From positions 1,865,001 to 1,929,000 of the forward strand of contig NC_045142.1 in the NCBI RefSeq assembly GCF_008831285.2: 64,000 bases of DNA. Direction: 5' to 3'. Within the stretch, counting starts at the first letter, position 1. Each line of letters opens with the position of its first letter. The notes under the pieces were generated by a model that worked only from the letters and a program-made list of their open reading frames with translations, made no database searches and was not told the DNA's origin. This stretch comes from Nymphaea colorata. Its lineage: Eukaryota > Streptophyta > Magnoliopsida > Nymphaeales > Nymphaeaceae. The translations under genes and the position numbers were made by a program. This document shows positions 36,430-48,197 of this stretch, piece by piece.

Positions 36430-37602
36430 TCACAATAGAGTAATTGTCGCACCCGGGCTGATTGGAAACTATGATACTCGGTTAGATTATTGGGTTCTCT
36501 TTCCTTCCAGCTGAGGCAGGTCCCGTAACACTGCCATGTGATTGGCGTCTAGGAAAAAACCTATGAGATATGCTCCCGTTTGCTCCTGTTGGTTGCAGTA
36601 TGTCCTTTTAAAGGAGGTGTAAATTAAAGATCGAACAAGTTGGGGATGAGTTGGTGGCCTGATTTTTAGGTGCCTTTGCGATTTGTTCCTCTAGGAGCCA
36701 TTTATTGGTGGCCTTCACTAGAAATAGAGCAACTCGAGGAGAAGAACCAAGTAACCATTAAGATGGCAGCGCAGGGAAAACGATAGAGGACGAGCTGCAA
36801 CCGCAATATACTCGATTTGGTGCGAGTCAGTTTATTCATGAAAAGGAGCCATTATGGAGACCATCTTTTCATTCAACAGTTTCCATTCAATAGTGAACTT
36901 GCCTTGCATGAATTTACACTCATGGAAACTTATCATTTCTTTTTATAAAAAATAAATGAAATATCATCTTTAACGATGTGTGTGTGTGGGCGGGCGTGCG
37001 GGCATGCTTTATCAATGAAATATCTTCAACATGTCATTTTGATTGCATGTGTTAAACTTGGACTTTATTATAACAATAAACATAGAAACATACACAAAAA
37101 AATTGGAAAGGCTTCATGAGGAGGAGGAGGCAAGATCCTATTAAGCTCATGAAACAAGCAAAGAAGGCTAATATTAACATGCATGAAGCCCATATTACAT
37201 GAATCCCAAGAAACATCTTCAGGATGTCATTTTGATAATTAGATGTTAATGTGCTAAACCAAAATACTTGGACTTTATGTTCAAGATTGAATATGGCATG
37301 CCATATTCATACTGTCACTCTATTCGCATAGGAAGAGAAGAGATATTTAGGCCAACTTGCTTCCAAAGACTAACTTCCCAAGAATCGAATTGATGACATA
37401 TGCACTTGCTGAATGTTAAGCCCATTGAAAAGCAGAGAGAGAGCTAGCTTGGCAACTTCTGTATTTTGCCCGCCGATGGCAAAAATGGTGGCACCCAAGT
37501 CGGACGCAATATATATACCATGACTACTGGTAAATTTTCTTGAACAAGAAAAAAAAAAAACTGAAAACGGAGAAATACTGGAACTGCGTACCCTTCATCC
37601 TG
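36430..37602. other. Spacer downstream of the TAC1-like gene
   Basis: No gene is seen. Two partly similar segments (about 37030-37070 and 37218-37280) share TGTCATTTTGAT and CTTGGACTTTAT. The region next to 37603 would hold the 3' untranslated region of the minus-strand zinc-finger gene. Confidence 0.5.
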
Positions 37603-38217
37603 TCATGGACGGGGCAGCTCCTGGACTTCCATGCAGGGCCTCCTCTTCTCCCCATTCCCACCGCCACAGGGACCAAGCCTCAGCTCCAGGTCGAGTTCCT
37701 CCTCCACGGTTACTGGTGTCAGTAACTCAGCAGTATTCTTTAAGGGATGCTCCCCTCCATGGCCACCATCTCCACAGGACCAGTCCACAAGCAATGGCAG
37801 TTGCCTAATCGGCCTCCTCACACCATCAATCTCCTCATGGCGACCACCATTTCCATCCCCTATATAACAACTCCATGGCCATCTCATAATCCTAGAAGCT
37901 TCTGATTCTCCACCATTACAGGTTGGGATTGAACGGCTCCCATTGATTTTCAGAGTTGCACTGTGGGGGAAGGAAATATTCCGAGGACTAAGGAGGACAG
38001 AGGAAGTTGCATGGGTGGTTGCAGCTGGTTGCTGCTTCTGCTTAGCCCTGTCTCTCCTGTGGATGTTCATGTGCCCGCCCAAAGCCTGAGCTGTTGAGAA
38101 GCCTCTCTTGCAGAAAAAGCAGCCATAGGGCCTGGCCTGGCTTGAGTCCATGTCCTCTGACCTCGAACTCAGGTCGCCATGGTGGGTTTCCATTGGGAGA
38201 GGGAGAGAGGGAGCCAT
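37603..38217 (-). CDS. C2H2 zinc-finger repressor, TAC1/SUPERMAN-like, with EAR motif
   Basis: An intronless 204-aa protein starting at the ATG at 38217. A single zinc finger spans residues 31-53 ([20 protein letters not shown]), with Cys33, Cys36, His49 and His53 and the plant-specific QALGGH recognition helix. A basic RRDRAKQK follows. A leucine-rich EAR repression motif (LDLELRL, residues 175-181) lies near the C-terminus. This arrangement of one finger plus C-terminal DLELRL is that of the SUPERMAN subfamily; the [20 protein letters not shown] version is closest to TAC1-type members as I recall them. The protein probably binds DNA in the nucleus and recruits TOPLESS-type co-repressors. 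The 5' leader on the coding strand is rich in GAGA and CTCT. A second Met (METHHGD) lies at codon 9. The exact orthologue is uncertain; KNUCKLES- or ZFP-type members are alternatives. Confidence 0.88.
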   Translation of the reverse strand: MAPSLPLPMETHHGDLSSRSEDMDSSQARPYGCFFCKRGFSTAQALGGHMNIHRRDRAKQKQQPAATTHATSSVLLSPRNISFPHSATLKINGSRSIPTCNGGESEASRIMRWPWSCYIGDGNGGRHEEIDGVRRPIRQLPLLVDWSCGDGGHGGEHPLKNTAELLTPVTVEEELDLELRLGPCGGGNGEKRRPCMEVQELPRP

Positions 38218-38751
<534 letters not shown>

Positions 38752-39021
38752 AAGATTGACATATAATTGATATAATTGAGAATAAAGAAGGCCGATCCTT
38801 GTGGTGAGATTAACAATATTCCAAAAATGAGAAGAGAAAAAAGGTTGAGTTTTGTGAGTTATAGAAAAGAATTAGATAATTGATGTTGTTGGTATATGAA
38901 TATGTGTTGGCAAGCATGCAAAGGCCAAATATTACGATAACCTATACATTGGTGAATATGAAAATGCTAAGTGCTATATATGACAGTCCTATTTGATTCG
39001 GAAGAGGAAAGTTCTATGTCG

Positions 39022-39028
39022 TGTGTGG

Positions 39029-39084
<56 letters not shown>
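39022..39084. repeat. (GT)n(GA)n compound microsatellite
   Basis: GT units from 39022 pass into a GA run ending at 39084. A separate CA-rich stretch lies at 39263-39301. Confidence 0.9.
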
Positions 39085-39086
<2 letters not shown>

Positions 39087-39309
39087 ATAACTTTTAATGC
39101 CAAACAGTACAAGCACTACCAGTTTAGCAAGTAAACATAAGGGCAACCATAAATTTGGCCGGTAAATGTGAAGTTGCACTGGAGATTTCTGGCGTATGAG
39201 AAATCACTTAAAAATTGTTGCAAGGAAAAACAATTTAGTCTCGCTCCACTCATCGCATTTTGCACACACACACAAAAACGCACACACTCACACACACACA
39301 AAAAAAGTG

Positions 39310-41600
39310 TTCGGGGTGAAACACACCGCAACCACTACGTTGCCTGTCCATGCAGACAACTAACTCTTTATTTTCGATTTTGTCCTCATAGAAGAACTTC
39401 TCTACATGTTTTTCAATAAAAATGGCGTGAGTCATTTTTTGTTAGTTCGGAAGCACGTACGTGTTTGGTGCCCGAACATATAACTAGCTACAGAACTTTT
39501 ATGAAGTTTAGTTTGAAATGAAGGTGATTATTCGAGTTAGATTAGAATCCTAAATGCTTAACTAGTAGCATCTTTTTTAAAAACCAAATATTCAAGGACA
39601 TTTCCCAAGCCAAGTTTTAAATTTCACATTCCAATGTGGTTTTGGACTTAGATTCATGTTGAAATGAGAAAACGCAAAGTTCATTCTAAATTTTGATTAT
39701 TGATTTGATTGTTTTTTTTTTTTTTGTTTAATATGTTTCATGAATCTGCTACTTTATAAGTTTAGGACTTGGCACAGTAAACTGGGCGTAGATCTTTGTT
39801 GTGGGCCCCATGGCAAGTAACATGTGACGTTTGGGCCTTTATAAAATGCATCAGCCTTCCTACGATGTCATATATTTGGTCCAATTACCAATCAGACAAC
39901 TCCATTCGTTTGGGCCCCACATTCAACTGCCCTGGTGCCTTACTTCTTCCATCCTAATGGCTTATTTACATTTTCAGTCCCCTCAGGGTCTCAATTTCCA
40001 AATACTTCCATATTTTTAGGGGCCCGAGTATTCCATCTCTCGCGATCCAATTAAGGGAGTCCTAACCCGATCTACTATATATATATATATATATATATAT
40101 ATGACTACCGATGGACGGTATAGGAGATGCAGGGTGCAAAATGAGCCAAGTTGCGCAAACTGGAGCTTGACTTGACTCAAATGACAAGCTCCCCTTAAAC
40201 TCCATTAGAAGTATAAATGAATTGAGCTTGAGCCTACGAGTTGAGCGGAATTAGTAAAACAAGTCAAGTTCGAGTAAGCCCATGTCGAGCTTGGTCGTCC
40301 TCGATCAGGCTTACCTCAAAATGGTATATGGTTTCTTAACCTTTATAGTCAAAAGATGAGTGGGTGTCACTGGTGGTTGCTGTCTTTGCTTTTAAATCGT
40401 AGTTATGGTGCTTAGCCAAGCCGAGTCCAATCTTGGTTGAGAAAGCATGCAGTCCTAAGCTTAAGCTTGTGCGACAAGATCAACTTTAGCTATGGGTAGA
40501 ACAAAAAATTTTTCAGGCCAAATTAAAGGTTTTAAATTTTGATTAAGGTTGAAATATCTTTTTTTAAAATTTTTATATAAAACAAGTGAAATTTTTTAAA
40601 ATTTCTATGTAAACTTTTTCAATTTTTTTTTTTTTAGGTGGAGCCAAAGCCCATGCGAACCCTACCTTAGCTCGCCCCGTGACTCTAGCTGAGACCAAGC
40701 TCGGTCACTTTCGCCAAGCTAGCTGGGTTCAAGCAGCTGCCCAGTCTCTTCTCGAACTTAGCTTTTGTACGTGCGATCCAGTCTACCCTTCCTACTAATT
40801 TGTCTCCTTACTGAATTGGCTGACGCCGTGGAACACGATTCCGGTTCCTAAAATTCGCTTTCTCGTTGAACAGTTTTTTACACTTTAATGGTTCCCGTCG
40901 AAAACACAAACTGCTGGGAAAGATTTAGCCGCTCTGATTTCTTTATTTCAATTAGAATTAATTCACTCGGTTTCATCGTGAAACAAAGTTGAAATAGTCG
41001 GTGACTGTTGAAAATGAGTGGGCCTGTGTGGGCAGCTGCCCACACACGCTCACACGTAGGTAGCTCTGCTGTTGGCGAGCATAACATGTTATAATGGTTC
41101 AAGAATCAACACAGTTCCACGTCACTTTTGGTAGGCACAACACTAAGCGGGAACCTTTGAGGCTAAGGTGATGTCTTGAAGGTTTTATCGTAAAGGCAGA
41201 TTTTCTTAAGTAAACGTTAAAAAAAAATAAAGATTGATTTTTATTGGGAACTTTTATTGATATTAATAGCAAGTATATACATGTCTTGCAAACACTCCAT
41301 TTTTTAAAAAATTAGAGACTGATTTTTATTTTTACTTCTTACTTTGTTTCTATAAAATGGAAAATGCATTAAGAAAATTAAGAAAATGAGTGGCAAACTG
41401 TCACTTAATAAAGTAAAAATAGGGAACACGCAGAAGAGAGAGAGAGAGGGAAAGAAAGGGCCGCGGGGAGGAGAATACAGAGAGCATAAAGGTGCATGTC
41501 ACTCTGATGTTAATGTAGATATAGATAGAAGAACCAGCCAGGAGAGGAAAAGATTGACTTATTTTAGCTTCTTTACTATGCATCCACACAATTCAGCTCC
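39310..41600. other. Spacer, no gene
   Basis: Holds a (TA)n run at 40075-40102, GAGCTTGAGC-rich degenerate repeats at 40140-40460, and a hAT-like remnant at about 40492-40682 (interior GGTGGAGCCAAAGCCCATG, right end AGCTCGCCCCGTG). A short piece with GTGGGCAGCTGCCCACAC at 41028-41045 resembles the core of the 10256 MITE. Confidence 0.45.
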
Positions 41601-41602
41601 AA

Positions 41603-41603
<1 letters not shown>

Positions 41604-41694
<91 letters not shown>

Positions 41695-41711
41695 AGAGAG
41701 AGAGAGAGAGA
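41604..41711. repeat. Long (TA)n(GA)n compound microsatellite
   Basis: About 88 bp of TA followed by a GA run. Ile/Tyr-repeat ORFs crossing it are not genes. Confidence 0.95.
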
Positions 41712-42015
41712 AATGGGCAAATATCATACCACTTAAGTAAGAGACAAAACCTAGACCTATTACAAATGATTATTTAAGTTTTTTTTAATGCAATAGAACC
41801 TTATAGATATGATCTTAAGAGTTATATAATGAGAAACGTGTATGAAGTTAATCATTTTTTTCTTTGATCATGCTTTTCTAATAATAAAAAAGGGAACTGC
41901 TGAAAAATAACTTGAACTAAAACGTGATTTATATTGAAGTATGGTTTATGAGGATATTAGAATGTTCACATTTTGTTTACAACATATTTTATATCTAAAT
42001 TAGGAGGTCTGTATT

Positions 42016-42020
<5 letters not shown>

Positions 42021-42086
<66 letters not shown>
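42021..42086. repeat. Compound (CT)n(TA)n microsatellite
   Basis: About 14 CT units followed by about 18 TA units and then short AAAG repeats. Confidence 0.95.
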
Positions 42087-42089
<3 letters not shown>

Positions 42090-42751
42090 AAAGAAAGAAA
42101 GAAAGAGAAAGATTTACATATATTTCTAACCTTTTTACATGTCAAGTCACATTTATATGCTTGGTTTTGTGAGAAAACAGTAGAACATGTAAATATTACC
42201 CAATTCAACTATGAAACACGCACTGGTGATCCTAGGCATTCCTCTCCCACACCCACACGCGCAAGCACGCACACCCACACCCACATAGAGAGTCAGAGAC
42301 GTATGTTCGATCACTCATACTTTGGGAATGGTCCGGCTAGTCCATTTTCTTTAGGTTTTTGACACATGTTTTTCTTCAGTCTACCTTATAGATGTCGCCT
42401 ATTCATAAAAAAGAGCATGTATTGAAATTGATGTTTACTAAATATGGTAGATAAAATTTTATATGTTTTATCTGAATCATTTTGGCTTCCAAAGCTCATC
42501 TAATTACATATGTAACTGTCTTTTCAAAGAAATGTAACAATATAGAATTTGGTAGACCAATCCCACATTGAGACTGGTTTAACGCATCCCATATAACACA
42601 CATACGCACAGTGAGTGTAGAGAAGGTCAACCATACATACTGCAACATCATTTGTTGCCCTTGGGATGACTGGAAAACTTTGCATATTCATATGATCGAG
42701 CCCTTGACATTTCCATACTATCTCAAATTTGTAGTCCTTCACGGTTCGCTT

Positions 42752-42943
42752 CATGGGCGGAGCTAGAATTTTCCTTAGGGACGAGCCGGCAGTCCAACCT
42801 CTAGATCTGGGTAGGGCTAAATTTAATTCAACTCTAAAAAATACATTGCGCACTTAAAAAATTTATTTTTTTTAATGTAATTTTTTTTTTCATTTGCCAG
42901 GGTGGGGCCATGCCTAGGCAGCCCCCCCTTCCCTCCGCCCCTG
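42752..42943. mobile_element. hAT-type MITE, 192 bp, with TSD and a duplicated empty site
   Basis: The left end CATGGGCGGAG and reversed right end CCAGGGGCGGAG are related to the other hAT-type copies. Flanks GTTCGCTT (42744-42751) and GTTCGCAT (42944-42951) match at 7 of 8 positions. The duplicate locus has a single GTTCTCAT at 43886-43893 with no element, which directly shows the pre-insertion site. Confidence 0.88.
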
Positions 42944-43281
42944 GTTCGCATAATACTGGACAAGCAGAAAATTACCTTGCGCCCGTTTAATTATCTCTAA
43001 CATCAGAAGATTGCACTTTCCTGAAAATATTTTTGTAATTACAAGGAAGTTTTTTTTTTTGACAGCTGGGCATTATAACTAATCTATGTAATTGTCCTTT
43101 AAAAGATCTGTTAATATATAGAATTTGGTAAGACCAATCCCTGCTTTAACGTATCTCATCTAACACAAACACACACATAAAAACGTGTGTCGGTGTGGAG
43201 AGAATCAACTCTACATACTGCAACATCATGTGTGCAGAAGATAAAAGGTTGGGGGAGCAAGAGCAAATTCATCTTACCATC

Positions 43282-43492
43282 TAGGGGTGAAGCCGGAAAT
43301 TTTTTATGGTGGGGGCCGAATTATGGTTAGGAATTCTTTATGATGGAAGCTGAATTATAGTTTCAAAATTTTGACTGTATATCATTTTCAAACATAGGAT
43401 ACATAAATTTTTTTAAAATTTATATGTATATTTAAAAAACAAATTGAGGGGGGTCCAAGGCGCCTGATGCCCCCTTGTTGGCTCCGCCCCTA
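43282..43492. mobile_element. hAT-like MITE in the second duplicate
   Basis: The left end TAGGGGTGAAGCC and reversed right end TAGGGGCGGAGCC match at 11 of 13 positions. The interior (GGGGGCCGAATTATGG, then T/A-rich) is shared with the repeat at 3675-3873. Flanking 8-mers are too diverged to prove a duplication. Confidence 0.65.
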
Positions 43493-44301
43493 ATATCGCC
43501 TAACAAGAGAACCAAAGCTTCCACCCTTTCTCTATATTCCCACGTCATCCTAGGTCTGCTTTTGGTTTTTTAGAGTACACTCTAGCAATACTTCAACTTA
43601 CATACTGGTGTCCCTCCTTTTTATAGCTCAAAAGGTTGACAATCTACGAATTTGAAATGAAAACCAGCCGCCTACCACCCCTACTCCATCCGCTGTACTA
43701 ACCAGCTCAGGCTTTATAAGGGTTTGTATGGTTTACTTTCCCTTGGGATGACTAGAAATTTTTACGTATTCGTATGATCGAGCCCTTGAGATTTATTCTA
43801 GTTAACGTATTCCATACGCTCTGAAATTTGTAGTCCTTCTCGATCAGGAAGCGTTTTTTTCATTGACCAAGGAGAAGATTTCACGGTTCTCATAAAATTG
43901 GACAGGCAGAAAATTACCTTGCGCCCGTTTAATTAGCTCTAACGTCAGAATATAGACCTCTTTTTTCTACTGCTAGCTAAAGTCTAGAACATTGTAATTA
44001 ATCTATATAGAATCACTTAGATCATGTATGATTTGGACAATCCAGAAGATACTGTATCAAAATGATCACGCTTGATTTGGGCAACTTCTCTTTCACCAAC
44101 AAAAGATTAAGCTTAAAATGAAACGGACAAGTAAGATTTTCAGAAACTGAAACACTTAATTAACATTTTAAACTTTGTTACCAAGAACAAGTTAATGTTA
44201 AAATTAGGTCAAAAATGAAAAACAAAAAGAAGAGCAGTAATTCATTTCTGGCTTCCATTCAGCTTCCATGAAGCAACAAGCTGCAACCCATCAATTAGTA
44301 C

Positions 44302-44304
<3 letters not shown>

Positions 44305-44338
<34 letters not shown>
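44305..44338. repeat. (CT)n microsatellite
   Basis: About 17 CT units. Confidence 0.9.
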
Positions 44339-44339
<1 letters not shown>

Positions 44340-44342
<3 letters not shown>

Positions 44343-46835
44343 GCAACCACTTGAAAAACAAGATGAACATGGCGCATGTACCTTAGTTTAAGCATTAATG
44401 CAGGTTTTCATAGTAAAGATGTGATATATAAGGGATATTTTACGTGTTTTCAGTTAGGTATCATGGTTGTCCCAATTATTGTAATGTCTGCAAACCCTAC
44501 CCATCTATGGCGTTACATGAACTGGTAGAAGAGAGTCGTATTTGGTCGTTTGGACAAATATGTGGAGTTACTAGAGACTCACTACTATTGATTTTTTACA
44601 TGTTAGGTGTTGACACATGTCTGAACTTTTAAAATTTCAAAATCAACAGATCTTTGTTGGATTCTTTTCTTAAAATAAGATTCATCACTGTCCTTGATCC
44701 AATTAGTCTATTCTGTTGAGTTTTGACAGCATATTTGAAGTATATAAATATATAAACAAAAAAAAAATTGTTGGCTTTTTAACAACTTTTGTTAGATATG
44801 GATTCCAATTTGGAACAGCAAATAATTTTTTCCTCCAAATTGGCGTACTTTTCTGACTTTTGAAATGGATGATCATCTTGGTACAAGTTGTTAGCCCAAG
44901 AGACTCTTGTTTTCCACTAAAGGCCATGGAGTAATATGTAGTTTAGGCTCATGAAATAACAAACTTCACCAACTTATTCAGTCAATTGCTTATTGTTGAA
45001 GATAAATACTCATGAATTCATCATGCAGTCCATTTTCGGGGCAATATGTATGATGAGACCCTTCAACGAATAGCATGTAGAAAGCATATCTCCTGAACAT
45101 TCATGTTGAAATTAGCTCAAACTTTTCACTTGGCATCTTTTCATTAGTTAGTTGAGAATCATGTCACAACATTTCGGCAAAAGCATGCCTTGCTCATGAC
45201 ATGTTTTTCATCATAAATGATTGCTATCAGTTCTTTTCTGTAAGACATTTAAGAATTTTACAGGCGTATGGGCTATTCAGTTTAATATAAAAGCCCTTCT
45301 AGCTTGTTTGTTGCTTCCTTATACAAGGATAATGTTTAGCTTTGCTTCTCAAGTTGAATGTGTCCACTTCCTTTCAAGTTTCCTTGCTTAGTGCTAGAAA
45401 GCTTAAGATTCCTTTGGATTTTGCCCATGTATTTAGTAGGAAGGAGCATCCATGATTGTTAATTAAGACAAGTTGCAACAACATGAAGAAATTAATGCTG
45501 CCATCGGTTTGGTATTATATTTCAGAAACTCAAAATGTTAATGCATGGATGAAATGCTTCCAGCCAGTTGTTTTGTTATATACATAAGTTTTGAACACCA
45601 AGAGAGAACAATGCATAAATGGATATACCAAAATTATATTTGATCAAGTGCCTTATATTTGCAAACCCTTAATGAGGAGCCAACTTTATGTATTGATTTT
45701 TCAGTACTTGGTAAAAGTAAGAAACCTTCAAGTCTAAAACTAAGCGCCACACGAATGCAACTCCCTTCTTCAACCTAAAGCTTCATTGGTTGACATAAAA
45801 TTTTCAAAAGAATATATTTGCACTAATAACTGAACAACCTTAGATCAAGAAAAATATGAATAACAATAACAATAATACATTTATGATAGGGTCACAGCAA
45901 CTTCCTCGAAGAGGCGTGTTGCATTTCTAGTTGCAAGTGGTAGATGATGGCAACTTGCAAGAAAATTAAACCTCTTGAAAGGTGACATTTCGCTACTATT
46001 AAATCAAATGATGAAGACCATAAAGTCACTATCATAGTAGATAACTCACTAGGCAAGAGCATTGTCGGGTGATCTCTAGACCTTCTCCTTGTTCCTCCTC
46101 CTGAATGACTGCAACTAGATGTTGGTCCCATTCGACAAGGGATCTGTCATCTTTTCAGCAATATATAGCAGTACTGTTAAATACAGCCATATCACATGCT
46201 GATTGATAGACTTGATTAGTATTTTTCTAGCCCAAAAAAATTAACTAGTGTTCTTTGTTATTTTGCTATTTGATTTCGAGTATTTAATTAAGCGTAGGTC
46301 GCGTGTTTATTTGGCTTATTAACTGATGTGCTTGTTTTTTTCCAAGGAAAAGTATTGACAAAGTTAAAATTTTCTCTAATTTTCAGGTGACACTATATGA
46401 CTGTAAATCCAAGTTGATTCTCATTTTTCCATTACGACACCAGTTGTACCTATATACATTATACATATGTTTATAATGTACTGTGTGCCCAAAAGTATTG
46501 CTTTACTTGACTCAATGTCTTGACTTTATCTCTAACTGATGAGCAAGGATTCCATACATATCCACAAGAAGGACAAGAAATAAAGAATAATCAAAGTCTC
46601 TAGCAATAAATTGGCATTATTTAATTCGAGCCTTGGTGTTTGAATAAAGAGAATGATTGAATGTTTTGTGTGCTATCCTCCTGTGAGATTACCACAACAG
46701 ACAGTGAAATTAGTGACACTATCTTAGATCATTTCACCTAAGTTAAGTGTCTTTTCTACCACTCTTATTAAAAAAAGGAGAAAAGTGAGAAGGAAAGGCT
46801 TCATAATGCACCAATCGTCAAACCCTCTATCTCTC
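44340..46835. other. Spacer, no gene; one dispersed repeat
   Basis: No protein-like ORF is supported. The piece at 45914-46016 matches 61688-61808 (see the dispersed repeat entries). The stretch from 46150 to 46835 is AT-rich and shows nothing recognisable. Confidence 0.5.
45914..46016. repeat. Dispersed repeat, copy A
   Basis: Shares GTTGCATTTCTAGTTGCA, CAASTTGCARAC/AA and CTTGAAAGRTRAMATTTC blocks with 61688-61808, in the same order and orientation. It is not a family I recognise. Confidence 0.6.
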
Positions 46836-46866
46836 ACTTCCTTTTTCTCTGTCCCCCCCCTCTCTG

Positions 46867-46913
<47 letters not shown>
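46836..46913. promoter_or_regulatory. (CT)n tract upstream of the C2H2-EAR gene
   Basis: A C/T-rich tract, almost pure CT from about 46872 to 46913, ends 219 bp before the start codon at 47133. CT/GA tracts in plant core promoters and 5' leaders can bind BPC/GAGA factors, so a regulatory role is plausible but unproven. Confidence 0.4.
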
Positions 46914-46915
<2 letters not shown>

Positions 46916-47077
46916 TTTGGCATTGTAGCAAAATTGGCAAAAAGAAGATTTCCTTGTTCAGCCTGGTGCTTTTGTCATAGGTGGTCTGTTGTCTAAGTCC
47001 TCTGGTTTTCAACCAAGACACAGATGCTTCTTCTGTCTGTGTCCACATTTTTCCTTCCTTCTGTGACCAAATCCCAG

Positions 47078-47092
47078 ATGGGTTTCTACTGA
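47078..47092 (+). other. uORF 1 (4 codons) before the C2H2-EAR gene
   Basis: ATG GGT TTC TAC TGA lies 40 bp upstream of the main start codon. It would act only if the transcript starts upstream of 47078, which the sequence does not prove. Confidence 0.45.
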
Positions 47093-47115
47093 GGGGGCAA
47101 ATTAGCAGGAGGTCT

Positions 47116-47124
47116 ATGGTTTGA
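47116..47124 (+). other. uORF 2 (2 codons) just before the C2H2-EAR start
   Basis: ATG GTT TGA ends eight bases before the main ATG at 47133. So short a gap gives little room for re-initiation, so reduced translation of the main ORF is possible. Confidence 0.5.
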
Positions 47125-47132
47125 GGAAGATC

Positions 47133-48002
47133 ATGGAAGGCACCAGGTATTGGACTTGGAGCAGGAGAAATTTTGGTGTTTCAAGGGATCAATCAGCTGC
47201 ATCTTTCCATGGCTCTTCATGGGAGGAGCAAGCTTTTGCAGAAGACTCATCTGGTCTCTTGGGAGGGTGCATATGGCCTCCCAGGTCTTACTCTTGCACC
47301 TTCTGCAGGAGAGAGTTCAGGTCAGCTCAGGCCTTAGGTGGCCATATGAATGTTCACAGGAGAGATAGAGCCAGACTGAGGAGATCTCCAAGCTTGCAGA
47401 ATGAAGGAAGCCATAACCCATGTGGTTTCTTAGATCTTCATCAATACCAACCTGAGGTATGCTCCCTTGTGTACCCTAACCCTAATCCTAACCCTAACCC
47501 TAACCCTAATCCCAGTGTTGTTCCATCCACTAAGGCTTCTGCACCACCTACCTCCTGCTGCAATGAGTCCAATGGCAATTTCTGTGAACAGACGCTCACC
47601 CTTTCTTGCCAAAAGCCATCTTCGTTTCCTTCTTCTACCAAGGTCTCCAACCCTTTCACTGTTCAGATAGTTTCTGTTCCTGTTGATGCAAAGTTCAAGG
47701 GGGATCTCAATTGTGATGCCCCAAAGCAGGAGGACAAAAATGGTTCATCAGATTCATTCTGCCGGCGCCGGAAAGTCGATTTGGAGGCTTTGGACAGTGA
47801 TGATGAAGGTGCTGTCAGCAGGAAGAAAGCAAGGACCTCCACCACTAGCACTTTGCCATTGTTCATCAGGCAGAGTACTGTGTCATCTGAAGCCCTTATT
47901 GGGCAACACTGTCTTCAAACTGAGGTTCTGGGTAGAACGCAGTTAGTCATTGAGGAGCTGGATCTTGAGCTCAGGCTTGGGCAAAGGCCCAAGGTCAAGT
48001 AA
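47133..48002 (+). CDS. C2H2 zinc-finger repressor, SUPERMAN/RABBIT EARS/ZFP10-like, with EAR motif
   Basis: An intronless 289-aa protein. The reading frame is open upstream, but the first ATG is 47133 ([12 protein letters not shown]), and that N-terminus is typical of the ZFP10/RBE group. One zinc finger covers residues 53-75, with Cys55, Cys58, His71 and His75, reading [31 protein letters not shown] follows. Further along are a Pro-Asn repeat (115-126, six PN units, encoded by a telomere-like DNA array), a basic stretch [11 protein letters not shown] and RKKAR that may serve nuclear import, and a C-terminal EAR motif LDLELRL (276-282). The protein probably represses transcription in the nucleus; family members shape floral organs and lateral growth. 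A CT tract and two tiny uORFs lie in the 5' region. The assignment to SUPERMAN-subfamily repressors is firm; the exact orthologue is not. Confidence 0.92.
   Translation: MEGTRYWTWSRRNFGVSRDQSAASFHGSSWEEQAFAEDSSGLLGGCIWPPRSYSCTFCRREFRSAQALGGHMNVHRRDRARLRRSPSLQNEGSHNPCGFLDLHQYQPEVCSLVYPNPNPNPNPNPNPSVVPSTKASAPPTSCCNESNGNFCEQTLTLSCQKPSSFPSSTKVSNPFTVQIVSVPVDAKFKGDLNCDAPKQEDKNGSSDSFCRRRKVDLEALDSDDEGAVSRKKARTSTTSTLPLFIRQSTVSSEALIGQHCLQTEVLGRTQLVIEELDLELRLGQRPKVK
47474..47510 (+). repeat. Telomere-like (CCCTAA)n inside the C2H2-EAR CDS
   Basis: Six near-perfect CCCTAA-type units (with two AAT and one TCC variants) encode alternating Pro and Asn. The 6-nt unit keeps the reading frame whatever the copy number. 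Confidence 0.95.
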
Positions 48003-48197
48003 AACGAATCTGCAGATCTCGTATGTGTGTTTTAATTGGAAAAACATGTTCTTTTATTTCTCTTTTCTTTCTTTCGATCATCTCTGTAATGGACGTGTTA
48101 TTGGTGAATTTTTCTTTGTTTCTTTCTTTGATTATGATGTGTAAAAATATATCATGAGGCACGAGGCATAGCTTGAAGAAATCTGATCATCTCCTCA

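Larger units (their letters stand above)
42511..43955. repeat. Segmental tandem duplication, each copy with its own MITE
   Basis: Copy 1 spans about 42511-43010 and copy 2 about 43087-43952. Shared blocks include ATATAGAATTTGGTA, CATACTGCAACATCAT, CCCTTGGGATGACTRGAAA, TGATCGAGCCCTTGA, AAATTTGTAGTCCTTC and CAGAAAATTACCTTGCGCCC. Copy 1 carries a 192-bp MITE absent from copy 2. Copy 2 carries a block at about 43260-43735 absent from copy 1, which includes another hAT-like repeat. Confidence 0.85.

Noticed and set aside
47121-47132. Upstream start for the C2H2-EAR protein (four extra codons)
   Set aside because: The codon at 47121 is TTG; the first in-frame ATG is 47133 and its MEGTRYWTW start fits the family.
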